Source of the DNA: Paracoccus benzoatiresistens
Lineage (GTDB): Bacteria; Pseudomonadota; Alphaproteobacteria; Rhodobacterales; Rhodobacteraceae
DNA length: 64,000 nucleotides
Direction of reading: 5' to 3'
Assembly: GCF_026913015.1 (NCBI RefSeq)
Contig: NZ_JAPTYD010000002.1
Location: 219,822 to 283,821, forward strand
Shown here piece after piece: positions 17,117 to 25,017 of this stretch. Within the stretch, counting starts at the first letter, position 1; each line of letters opens with the position of its first letter. A program made the translations under genes and the position numbers. The notes beneath the pieces were generated by a model. The model was given only the letters and a program-made list of their open reading frames with translations. It searched no databases and had not been told where the DNA came from.

Positions 17117-18275
17117 TCGCCTGGTCCAGCACCTCGGCGACGCCCTGGGCCATGTCGTGCATGTCCGGGGCCGACCAGCTGGGATCGACCAGGAAGGCAA
17201 GGCTGGTTTCCCCCAGGGCCTGGGCGACCGGCAGGGGCGCCGCCGGTCCGATATTGCGCGAGGCGAATGTCCCTTCGCGATAAATCTCGGAGCAGCTTCC
17301 GCTGAAGGCGGTCAGCCCCCGCTCGGCCAGGCTGTCGAGGATGCGCTGGCGCGTCCAGCCGGGACGCAGCCGTTCCGGGCGCAGGAAGGCATAGAAGCGG
17401 TAATAGGCATGGGTCAGCCCCGCCTCGGGCAAGGGCACCCGCAGGCCGGGCAGCGCGGCAAAGGCGTCCGCCAGGATCATCGCGTTGCGCGTGCGGATCG
17501 CGCGCCATTCCGGCAGGCGCTGCAACTGGACCAGCCCAAGCGCCGCCGAGGGGCCGGTCATGCGCAGGTTCGTGCCCGGGCCCGCGGCATGAAGCCAGCG
17601 AAAGCCCGGCGGATGATCCTGGCGCAGCGTCTCGGCACGCGACTTGCCGTGATCCTTGAAGGACCACAGCCTTTCGTAAAGCGCCTCGTCGTCGGTCAGG
17701 ATCATGCCGCCTTCGCCGCCGGTGGTCATGATCTTGTCCTGGCAGAAGGACAATGAGGCCAGCGTGCCGAAGCGCCCGACATGCGTGTCGCCGATCATCG
17801 CGCCATGGGCCTGCGCGCAATCCTCCATCACCCACAGCCCATGCCGTTCGGCCAGGGCCATGATGCCGGGCATGTCGCAGGGCCAGCCCGCCAGATGGAC
17901 GGGGATGATGCCGCGGGTGCGGGGGGTGATCAGCGGCTCGATGGTCCGGGGCGTGATGTTCTGGCTGTCGGGATCGACATCGGCAAAGACCGGCACGCCC
18001 CCCGCCAGAAGCACGCAACTGGCCGAGCTGATGAAGCTGCGCGGGGTCACGATCACCTCGTCGCCGGGCTGCAGGTCCAGGGCATAAAGGGCCGCGTCCA
18101 TGGTCACGCTGCCATTGGCCATGGCGATGGCAAAGCGCGCGCCGGTGGCCTGCACATAGGCCTGCTCGAATGCGGTCACATCCGGGCCGGTCCAGGCATT
18201 GACCCGGCCCGAGCGCAGCACGGCCGCGACGGCCTCGATCTGTTCGTCGTCATAAATGGGCCAGCGGGCGGCCAT
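17109..18275 (-). CDS. DegT/DnrJ/EryC1-family PLP aminotransferase (C4-type sugar aminotransferase)
   Basis: A 388-residue sugar aminotransferase. It has the substrate/PLP segment NGSVTMDAALYAL, VMEDCAQAHGA with the PLP-pyridine Asp, and SLSFCQDKIMTTGGEGGM with the PLP-binding Lys. The Lys-x-x-TTGGEGG form is usual for enzymes aminating C-4 of NDP-4-keto-6-deoxy sugars, such as perosamine, PglE-like or VioA-like enzymes. It lies between the PIG-L deacetylase and acyltransferase genes, and two genes from a formyltransferase-like gene. Its 4-keto substrate could come from the FlaA1/PglF-type dehydratase encoded at 43-45 kb. Confidence 0.85.
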   Translation of the reverse strand: MAARWPIYDDEQIEAVAAVLRSGRVNAWTGPDVTAFEQAYVQATGARFAIAMANGSVTMDAALYALDLQPGDEVIVTPRSFISSASCVLLAGGVPVFADVDPDSQNITPRTIEPLITPRTRGIIPVHLAGWPCDMPGIMALAERHGLWVMEDCAQAHGAMIGDTHVGRFGTLASLSFCQDKIMTTGGEGGMILTDDEALYERLWSFKDHGKSRAETLRQDHPPGFRWLHAAGPGTNLRMTGPSAALGLVQLQRLPEWRAIRTRNAMILADAFAALPGLRVPLPEAGLTHAYYRFYAFLRPERLRPGWTRQRILDSLAERGLTAFSGSCSEIYREGTFASRNIGPAAPLPVAQALGETSLAFLVDPSWSAPDMHDMAQGVAEVLDQANA

Positions 18276-18284
18276 GGTGTTCCC

Positions 18285-18974
18285 TCATGCAAGCAGGCGG
18301 ATGGCGACAAAGGCTTCGGCGGCGGGACGATGAACGGTCGCGCCGCGCAGCGTGGCAAGCGCGCGGATGGTTTCGACCGACCGTTCATGCGGGGCCGGAC
18401 GGTGCTGGGATGCGAATTGCCCGAAGGCCGCCAGCTTGCGGTCGATGGTGGCCGAGATGTCCACGAAGCAGTTCGGCAGAAAGGCGGGCGTCAGATAGGG
18501 GGCGTTCCAGTTGGTTTCCGACAGCGTTTCGTAGGCCAGGATCGCCGTCGGAAAGCGCGCCTGATGCGGACGCGAGGCCACCATCCCGGACAGGAAGGCC
18601 AGTTGGTGGTCCAGATGGATGTCGCCCGGATGGGGCAGGAAGATCGTCGCCGGGTCGATCCGGCGCACCAGGGCGCCAAGGCTGTCATTCGCCTCGGCAT
18701 GGGACACGGTGTCCAGCGCGGCGGCGGGCAGGTCCAGCCAATGCGTCTCGGCCACGCCAAGCGTCTGGTGGGCCTGTCGCGCCTCGTCCCGGACGGTGCC
18801 GACCTGACGGGCGTCGAAGCGCGGCGGGCGGCCGGCGGTCAGCACGGCGACATGGACGGGGGCGCCTTCGTCGGCCAGCCGGGCCATGGTGCCGCCGACG
18901 CCCAGAACCTCGTCATCGGGGTGGGGGGCGATGATCAGGACAGGGCCTGCTGCGGCAAGATCGATCAAGGGCAT
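18285..18974 (-). CDS. PIG-L family deacetylase
   Basis: A 229-residue zinc deacetylase of the LmbE/PIG-L family, which removes N-acetyl groups from GlcNAc-like substrates. LIIAPHPDDEVLGVGG holds the zinc-binding His-x-Asp-Asp, and FLPHPGDIHLDHQ the second metal site. It overlaps the upstream formyltransferase-like gene by 10 nt. An N-deacetylase beside an aminotransferase and a formyltransferase fits remodelling of an amino sugar; the true acceptor is unknown. Confidence 0.85.
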   Translation of the reverse strand: MPLIDLAAAGPVLIIAPHPDDEVLGVGGTMARLADEGAPVHVAVLTAGRPPRFDARQVGTVRDEARQAHQTLGVAETHWLDLPAAALDTVSHAEANDSLGALVRRIDPATIFLPHPGDIHLDHQLAFLSGMVASRPHQARFPTAILAYETLSETNWNAPYLTPAFLPNCFVDISATIDRKLAAFGQFASQHRPAPHERSVETIRALATLRGATVHRPAAEAFVAIRLLA

Positions 18975-19873
18975 GGGCCACTCCGAAAGCGGGCGTGAAT
19001 CTTTGGCATCGGGCCGTCGTAATCCAGCAGGTCCAGGCAGCGCCCGTCGCCGCAGAGCACGGTGACCGCGTGGCCGACCGCCTGAACCTGGCCGGGCAGG
19101 CCGATGTGATATCCTTCGCGCGCGGAAAGGCGGGCCGCGCGGATGCAGCGCCGGCCCGTATCGTCAAAGGTGAAGGCGGCCGGATAGGGCGGCGAGACGG
19201 CGCGGATCAGCCGCTCGATCTGCGCTGCGGGCGCCGTCCAGTCGATCATCCCGTCCTGCGGCTCGCGTTTGGCGCAGAGCGTGGCAAGGTCGTGGTCCTG
19301 CACGGTCCGGGGCCGTTCGCCGCGTTCCAGCCGCCCCATCAGGTCGATCACCAGCGGCACCATCGCGCCTACGGCCCGGTCATACAGGCTGCGCGCGGTG
19401 TCCCGGCCGGCGTCGATCGGGAACAGCGCCTGCGCGGCGATGTCGCCGCTGTCGGTGCCCTCGTCCAGCCACAACAGCGTGGCGCCGCCCTGCGTTTCGC
19501 CGCAGAGGATCTGCCAGGGGATCACGCCGCGTCCCCGCATCCGCGGCAGGGCCGAGGGATGGAAGCCGATGCAGCCCAGGGCGGGGATGGCGCGGAATTC
19601 CGCCCCGCACAGCTGCGACCAGCCGATCACCAGCGCCAGGTCGGGCGCGGCGGCGCGCAGGGCCGCAAGCGTGTCGGGCGCATTGCTGCGGGCGGTTTCA
19701 TGAACGGGAATGCCATGGCGGGCGGCGATCGGCCGCAGGTCGGCAAAGTCCGAATGATTCGCGGCACGATCCAGCGGCAGCGTCATCACCAGGACCGGCG
19801 CATGTCCGGCCGCGCAAAGCCCGTCAAGCGCGCGTGCCGAGCCCTCGACGGCGCCAACAAAGACTGTTCTCAT
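18965..19873 (-). CDS. Formyltransferase-like protein (sugar N-formyltransferase candidate)
   Basis: A 302-residue protein of the methionyl-tRNA formyltransferase/PurN fold, N10-formyl-THF dependent in known members. It lacks a tRNA context and sits in a polysaccharide operon, so it probably formylates an amino sugar. The catalytic triad normally reads Asn-His-Asp (N106, H108, D144 of FMT). Here GFHPSALPRMRGRG puts Gly at 103 and His at 105, with Asp141 in WLDEGTDSGDI, so the Asn position is Gly. I recall a polysaccharide-locus subgroup with GFHPxxLP, so this may be a real variant rather than a dead enzyme. The start (19873) forms an ATGA overlap with the sugar transferase gene. Confidence 0.8.
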   Translation of the reverse strand: MRTVFVGAVEGSARALDGLCAAGHAPVLVMTLPLDRAANHSDFADLRPIAARHGIPVHETARSNAPDTLAALRAAAPDLALVIGWSQLCGAEFRAIPALGCIGFHPSALPRMRGRGVIPWQILCGETQGGATLLWLDEGTDSGDIAAQALFPIDAGRDTARSLYDRAVGAMVPLVIDLMGRLERGERPRTVQDHDLATLCAKREPQDGMIDWTAPAAQIERLIRAVSPPYPAAFTFDDTGRRCIRAARLSAREGYHIGLPGQVQAVGHAVTVLCGDGRCLDLLDYDGPMPKIHARFRSGPCP

Positions 19874-20472
19874 GCGGGGATCCCCTGCGCGGCGAGCCAT
19901 TGCTGCGCCACAGAAAGCCTCTCGGGATGCGGATGTTCGCCCCGCAGCGCCACGGCGACGGTCTCGACCAGGATGCGCAGGTCCAGCATGGTCGAGCGGT
20001 GGTCCACATACCACAGGTCCAGGGCCAGCTTCTGCGCATCATCCAGGCGGGTGTTGCCGCTGACCTGCGCCCAGCCTGTCAGGCCCGGCGCGACCATGCA
20101 GCGGCGGCGGCCTGCCTCTCCGAAGCCTGCGATGGTTTCGGGCAGCAGGGGCCGCGGCCCCACCAGCGCCATGTCGCCGCGCAGGATCAGCACAAGCTGC
20201 GGCAGCTCGTCCAGCCGCAGCCGGCGGATCAGCCTGGACATGGGAATCTGGCGCAGGTGATCGGGCAGCAGCCTGCCGTCGGGCCCGCGCTCCTCGGTCA
20301 TGGTGCGAAACTTGACGATGGTGAAGGGCCGCGCGCTCCGGCCCTGCCTGACCTGCCGGAAGAACACCGGCCTGCCGATCCGCAGGCATATGAGAATCCA
20401 GGTAATCCCCTGAAAAGGCAAGGTTGCAATAAACAGAATGGAGGCAAGAAACAATTCGACAGGGCGACTCAT
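19870..20472 (-). CDS. Initiating phosphoglycosyl transferase (bacterial sugar transferase family, PglC size)
   Basis: A 200-residue monotopic membrane enzyme that moves a sugar-1-phosphate to undecaprenyl phosphate to start the repeat unit. It has an N-terminal membrane helix (about residues 8-30), the basic FRQVRQGRSARPFTIVKFRTM, the LDELPQL motif with the catalytic Asp-Glu pair, and LVGPRPLLPE and GLTGWAQVSG. It lacks the extra membrane domain of WbaP/WcaJ and so is the minimal PglC-like form. I chose the ATG at 20472; a TTG at 20487 would add five residues. It leads the leftward operon and is divergent from the glycosyltransferase at 20617. Confidence 0.9.
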   Translation of the reverse strand: MSRPVELFLASILFIATLPFQGITWILICLRIGRPVFFRQVRQGRSARPFTIVKFRTMTEERGPDGRLLPDHLRQIPMSRLIRRLRLDELPQLVLILRGDMALVGPRPLLPETIAGFGEAGRRRCMVAPGLTGWAQVSGNTRLDDAQKLALDLWYVDHRSTMLDLRILVETVAVALRGEHPHPERLSVAQQWLAAQGIPA

Positions 20473-20616
20473 GACCAACCGATACAACCAAGAGAACTTT
20501 CGGCTCTACATTTTCAAGGATAGGCATTTTTTTTATCGCCATGCAACAATTTAGCGATAGTATGGGGTCGGTAAAGATTTCCGGACGGCCCCGAAGCTGC
20601 GGTTGAACTGGGTTTT
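20473..20616. promoter_or_regulatory. Divergent promoter region of the two polysaccharide operons
   Basis: This 144-bp gap is clearly AT-richer than the flanking genes, with a run of eight T at about 20527-20534. TATCGC (20534-20539) and GCGATA (20554-20559) form an inverted repeat with a 14-bp spacer. TAGTAT (20558-20563) could be a -10 for the rightward operon. It must hold promoters for both directions; the exact boxes are tentative. Confidence 0.55.
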
Positions 20617-21783
20617 GTGAAGATGGCGTTTGTTACGCATGTTGTTACCGGTACGAATGTTGGTGGGGCTGAAATCATGCTTTACCGTTATTTGCGCGCC
20701 CTGGGTGACAAGGGCCTTGATCACCATGTAATTTCGCTTTTGCCGCACGGCCCCGTTTCCGAAAGGATTTCGGAACTGGGGGTGTCGGTTTCCACGCTTG
20801 GAATGCGCAATCTGGCCTCGGCCCCGGCGGCGGTGCTGCGGTTGGCGCGGCATCTTGACCGGAGCCGGCCCGATCTTGTCCACGGCTGGATGTATCACGG
20901 CTGCCTGGTTTCAACTCTTGCGCGCAAATTGATGCACCATAAACCGGCACTGGTCTGGGGCATTCACCATTCCCTGGCCGATCTTGGAAATGAAAAACCA
21001 GCAACCCGCGTGATTCTGCGAATCATGGCGAGAATGTCTCCGGCAGTAGACCATATTACCTATTGCTCGCAGGCCGCGCGCCAGCAGCATCGGCGAATCG
21101 GGTTTTCCGACCGGAACGATGTTCTGATTCCCAATGCCATCGACTGCGGGGAATTCCGCCCCGACCCCCAGGCCGCCGGTCGGCTGCGCTCGCTGTGCGG
21201 CATCGGTCCGGACAGCCTGCTGGTCGGCAATGTCGCCCGCGCCCACCCGATGAAGGACCATGTCTCGCTGGTGCGGGCGGTCGCGCTGCTGCGCGAGCGG
21301 GACCTGGACGTGCATCTTGTCCTGATCGGCAACGGCCATGCCGGCGGCCCCGCCGAGGCCGAGGCCCGGCGCCTTGGCATCGCCGCCCACCTGACCACCC
21401 TGCCCGCCCGGGACGACATCCCGCAACTGATGCCGGGGCTCGACCTCTTCGTGCTGTCCTCGGCCTGGGGCGAGGCGCAGTCGCTGGCCCTGGGCGAGGC
21501 GATGGCATCCTGCGTGCCCTGCGTCACGACCGACATGGGCGACTGCGCCTGGATGGTGGGCGATGCGCGGCTGGTGGTGCCGCCCGCGCAGCCCCAGGCC
21601 CTGGCCGACGCGATGGCCCGCGTGCTGGCCCTCCCCCCCGAGGATCGCCGCCAGATCGGCCGCGAGGCCCGGCAAAGGGTCGAAGCGCAGCTTTCCCTGG
21701 ATGTCTATACCAGCGATCACGCCAAGGCCTATCGCGCGGCCACGGCACATCGCCTGTCCACCCTGTCCGAGGTTCCGACATGA
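20617..21783 (+). CDS. Glycosyltransferase family 4
   Basis: A 388-residue GT-B fold glycosyltransferase. The N-terminal VTGTNVGGAEIMLYRYLRAL is the usual acceptor-domain glycine loop. The C-terminal donor domain has VGNVARAHPMKDH and LSSAWGEAQSLALGEAMA with the E-x7-E motif of GT4. It opens the rightward polysaccharide operon. GTG at 20617 is taken as the start; ATG at 20623 is equally possible. The first 400 or so nt are visibly lower in GC than the rest. It overlaps the Wzc-like gene by ATGA. Sugar specificity is not predictable. Confidence 0.88.
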   Translation: MKMAFVTHVVTGTNVGGAEIMLYRYLRALGDKGLDHHVISLLPHGPVSERISELGVSVSTLGMRNLASAPAAVLRLARHLDRSRPDLVHGWMYHGCLVSTLARKLMHHKPALVWGIHHSLADLGNEKPATRVILRIMARMSPAVDHITYCSQAARQQHRRIGFSDRNDVLIPNAIDCGEFRPDPQAAGRLRSLCGIGPDSLLVGNVARAHPMKDHVSLVRAVALLRERDLDVHLVLIGNGHAGGPAEAEARRLGIAAHLTTLPARDDIPQLMPGLDLFVLSSAWGEAQSLALGEAMASCVPCVTTDMGDCAWMVGDARLVVPPAQPQALADAMARVLALPPEDRRQIGREARQRVEAQLSLDVYTSDHAKAYRAATAHRLSTLSEVPT

Positions 21784-23633
21784 CGATGGAACGGCCCTTC
21801 ATCACCCCGACGCCGCCGGCCGCGGTTGCATCCGGATCGCGGATCGGCCTTGCCGATCTTGGCTGGCTGATCCGCCGCCAGTTCTGGCCCATGCTGAGCG
21901 TCATCATCCTGGTCATGGGGGCCGCGGCGGCGCTGCTGATGCGCACCCCCGACAGCTATACCTCGACCTCGGCCATGGCGCTGACCGTGTCCGAGACGCG
22001 GGTCAGCCGGGCCAATTCGCAGCTCGAGGCCTTCGACGTGACCTCGGCCCGCGTCCAGACCGAGATCGACATCCTGCGCTCGCGCGATTTCGCGGCCAGC
22101 GTCGCCGAATCGCTGGACCTGTTCCAGGACGCGACCTTCATCGGCGAGGCCGATCCCGACAGTCTGACGCCGGAACAGAAGGCCTTCGTGGTGGACAAGC
22201 TGCTGGCCTCCTACACCATCTTCCGGACGGGCGAGAGCCTGGTGCTGAACGTGACCGCCACCGCCAATTCCCCTGAAATGGCCGCCGGCATCGCCAACAC
22301 CGTGGTCAAGACCTATATCGCGCGGTCGTCGCGCGACGACCTGGCGCAGCTGGAAACCTGGGTCAGCTTCCTGCGCAACCGCGTCGATCAGCTGGGCCAG
22401 AGCCTGTCGGAGGCCGAGCAGGCCCTGGGCGAGATCATCCGCACCAACAACCTGGACGATGTCAGCCTGCCGACGCGGCTGCTGGCGGGGCGCAACAACG
22501 CCGCCGACATCATCGCGGTCCTGAAAAGCGAGCCGGGCAATGCAGAGGAGGTCGCCCGCAGGCAGGAAACCCTGGACCAGTTCGAGGAACAGCTGGCCAC
22601 CCGCACCCGGGCCGAACTGGCCCGCAAGCGTCAGGAACGCGTCGTGGACCTGCTGGCCACCCGCTATCAGACAGCGACCGAGCGCCTGAACGAGCTTGAA
22701 CCGCAGCTGGAGCTTGTGCCCCAGAGCGCCCGCCAGGTCACCATGGCCGAGCTTCCGACCCAGCCGTCCTCTCCGAACCGGCCCGCGACGCTTGCCGTGG
22801 CCTTTGCCGGATCCTTCATCCTGGCCTTCCTGGTGGGGCTTCTGCTGAACTCGATAAGCAGGCAGGTCTGGACCAGCGAGCAGGCGCGGGAGATCACCGG
22901 CCTGCCCAACCTGGGCAACATTCCGCGCATCAGGTCGCGGGGCGCGATGCAGCTGCGGATGCCGGGATGGGTCCTGATGATCCCGCGCTTCAGTTCCTTC
23001 GCGGAATCGCTGCGCGCGCTTCTGACCATCCTGTTCAATTCCAGCGGCCATCGCGGCAAGCGCGTGCTGATGGTGACCTCGCCCATGCCGCGAGAAGGGA
23101 AATCGACGGTCGCGGCCTCGCTTGCGGTGACGGCGGCGCGGGACGGCCTGGGGGTGCTGCTGGTCGATCTGGACCAGCGCCGCCCGGAAACCCTGCGCCT
23201 TCTGGGCGTTGCCGGCCATCGCGTCGATGTCGAGGATCTGCTGACGGGCCGTCTGTCGCTGGCCAAGGCCATCCAGCCCGTGGAGGACGGCCACAGCCTG
23301 TCGCTGCTGGCGGTCAATATCGCGGACCGCTGGACCCCGCGCCTGATCGACCAGTTCGGGGACAGGATCCTCAAGCCCCTGCGCGAGGAATACGACCTGA
23401 TCATCTTCGACACGCCGCCCGCGATGCTGTCGGCCGATACGGGCCGGCTGGGCGGCCTTGCCGACGAGGCGCTGGTCGTCGTCAGCATGGGCAAGACCAG
23501 CGCCCGCGCGCTTGCCGCCGCGGTCGAGCGCCTGATCGTCAGCGGCGTCAACGTGGTCGGGACCGTCATCAATTCAGTCGAACACAATCGCGGGGGAATA
23601 GCGGATCATGTCGGATCTGGCCGCACTTACTGA
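21780..23633 (+). CDS. Polysaccharide co-polymerase / BY-type tyrosine autokinase (Wzc-like)
   Basis: A 617-residue fused chain-length regulator and bacterial tyrosine kinase. The Wzz domain has a first helix (MLSVIILVMGAAAALLM, about residues 38-54), a long periplasmic coiled-coil region (about 150-320) and the proline-containing second helix region (about 330-360). The cytoplasmic kinase has Walker A-like TSPMPREGKSTVAASLA, Walker A' VLLVDLDQRRPE and Walker B LIIFDTPPAML. It controls export length together with the Wza- and Wzy-like proteins downstream. The C-terminal tail is short and ends GSGRTY: a single Tyr instead of the usual Tyr cluster. The 3' end overlaps the lyase gene by 26 nt. 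Confidence 0.9.
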   Translation: MTMERPFITPTPPAAVASGSRIGLADLGWLIRRQFWPMLSVIILVMGAAAALLMRTPDSYTSTSAMALTVSETRVSRANSQLEAFDVTSARVQTEIDILRSRDFAASVAESLDLFQDATFIGEADPDSLTPEQKAFVVDKLLASYTIFRTGESLVLNVTATANSPEMAAGIANTVVKTYIARSSRDDLAQLETWVSFLRNRVDQLGQSLSEAEQALGEIIRTNNLDDVSLPTRLLAGRNNAADIIAVLKSEPGNAEEVARRQETLDQFEEQLATRTRAELARKRQERVVDLLATRYQTATERLNELEPQLELVPQSARQVTMAELPTQPSSPNRPATLAVAFAGSFILAFLVGLLLNSISRQVWTSEQAREITGLPNLGNIPRIRSRGAMQLRMPGWVLMIPRFSSFAESLRALLTILFNSSGHRGKRVLMVTSPMPREGKSTVAASLAVTAARDGLGVLLVDLDQRRPETLRLLGVAGHRVDVEDLLTGRLSLAKAIQPVEDGHSLSLLAVNIADRWTPRLIDQFGDRILKPLREEYDLIIFDTPPAMLSADTGRLGGLADEALVVVSMGKTSARALAAAVERLIVSGVNVVGTVINSVEHNRGGIADHVGSGRTY

Positions 23634-25017
23634 CCCTGCGCGCCGACTTGCGGCGGCGGGCCTGTGCCTGATGCTGGGCCTTGGCGCGGGACAGGCGGGG
23701 ACGCAGGACAGGGCCTTTCCGGGCGCGGCGGGCTTTGGCGCGGTGGCCACGGGCTGGCGCGGGGGCAAGCTGATCCCCGTGACGACCCTGGCCGACACCG
23801 GCAAGGGCAGCCTGCGCGACTGCGCCGAAGACGGCACGGGCCCGCGGATCTGCGTCTTCCGGGTGAACGGCACGATCGAGCTGGACAGCCCCATCATGGT
23901 GGGATCCCAGGTCTATATCGCCGGCCAGACCGCGCCGGGCAGCGGCATCCAGATCAAGCTGGGAAAGGCCGGTCACAGCCCCCTCATCGTCAAGAACGCG
24001 CATGACGTGGTCATCCGCTTCCTGAAGCTGCGGCCGGGCACGGGCGCGGGCAAGGGCAACACCGTCGATGCCCTGACGGTCGAGAATGCCAGCCGCGTCT
24101 ATCTGGGCAACCTGTCGATGGCCTTTGCCCCGGATGAGACCTTCAACGTCCATGTTTCGGGCGCTGTCGCCTCGGACATCACGCTGGCCGACAGCCTGCT
24201 GGCCTTCAGCCTGGACAAGGCCAACCATCCCGACGGGCGGCATTCCAAGGGGGCGCTGATCTGTTCGACCGAAGGGCGCGGCTATGACTGCGGCCGGATC
24301 ACCCTGTGGCGCAACATCTTTGCCCATCATCGCGACCGCAACCCCGATGTGAAGGCCACCACGATCGGCCCGGTCGAGGTGATCAGCAACATCTTCTACG
24401 ACCCGATCAGCCAGTTCGGCGAATTCTACGACCTGGCCGGGGATGCAAGCATCAGCTATGTCGGCAACCTGGCGCTGGCCGGTCCCTCGACGGTCAACCC
24501 GCCGCCCGAGGCGGTGCAGGTCTTCGACTGGGAGCCGGGCAAATCGATCTCGGTCATCGCGGAACAGAACGCCTCGCGCCACTGCAAGGGCGGACAGCCC
24601 CTGACGATCCTGGATGCGGAAGCGGTGGTCCACGAGGTGCGCAACGGGTCGCCCTTGTCGGCACCAGTCCTTGCCCCCGACAGCCTGACCGAGGAACTGC
24701 CCGCGACCGTGGGCGATGCCCTGCCCGACCGCAGCCACCGCGACGAGTTGGACAAGCGCGCGCTGCGCAACCTGGCCCGCTGCCAGGGCAAGGTGATCGA
24801 CCACCCGGACGAGGTGAAGGGCTGGCCGGACCCGGTGGTGCGCGAGCCTGCCCCCGATGCCGACGGCGACGGCCTGCCTGATGACTACGAGGCCGCCAAC
24901 GGCCTGGATCCGCAGAAACCCGATGACATCTGGGCGATGAATGACGGCAGCGGCCTGTCGCAGGTCGAAACCTGGCTTGCCCTGCTTGCCGGCGACCGGG
25001 AGGCGACACGGCCGTGA
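23608..25017 (+). CDS. Secreted pectate-lyase-like right-handed beta-helix protein
   Basis: A 469-residue predicted exported protein. A hydrophobic stretch (about residues 13-30, AAAGLCLMLGLGAGQAG) serves as signal peptide. Then comes the opening of the pectate-lyase-like family: AFPGAAGFGAVATGWRGG, VTTLADTGKGSLRDC, ICVFRVNGTIEL, IAGQTAPGSGIQIK, VIRFLKLRPG, and beta-helix rungs such as HHRDRNPDVK. Near the C-terminus PDADGDGLPDDYE is a calcium-binding DxDxDG loop. The gene lies between the Wzc and Wzx genes with overlaps on both sides, so it is an integral part of the operon and probably trims or releases the polymer it helps export. Substrate unknown. Confidence 0.8.
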   Translation: MSDLAALTDPARRLAAAGLCLMLGLGAGQAGTQDRAFPGAAGFGAVATGWRGGKLIPVTTLADTGKGSLRDCAEDGTGPRICVFRVNGTIELDSPIMVGSQVYIAGQTAPGSGIQIKLGKAGHSPLIVKNAHDVVIRFLKLRPGTGAGKGNTVDALTVENASRVYLGNLSMAFAPDETFNVHVSGAVASDITLADSLLAFSLDKANHPDGRHSKGALICSTEGRGYDCGRITLWRNIFAHHRDRNPDVKATTIGPVEVISNIFYDPISQFGEFYDLAGDASISYVGNLALAGPSTVNPPPEAVQVFDWEPGKSISVIAEQNASRHCKGGQPLTILDAEAVVHEVRNGSPLSAPVLAPDSLTEELPATVGDALPDRSHRDELDKRALRNLARCQGKVIDHPDEVKGWPDPVVREPAPDADGDGLPDDYEAANGLDPQKPDDIWAMNDGSGLSQVETWLALLAGDREATRP

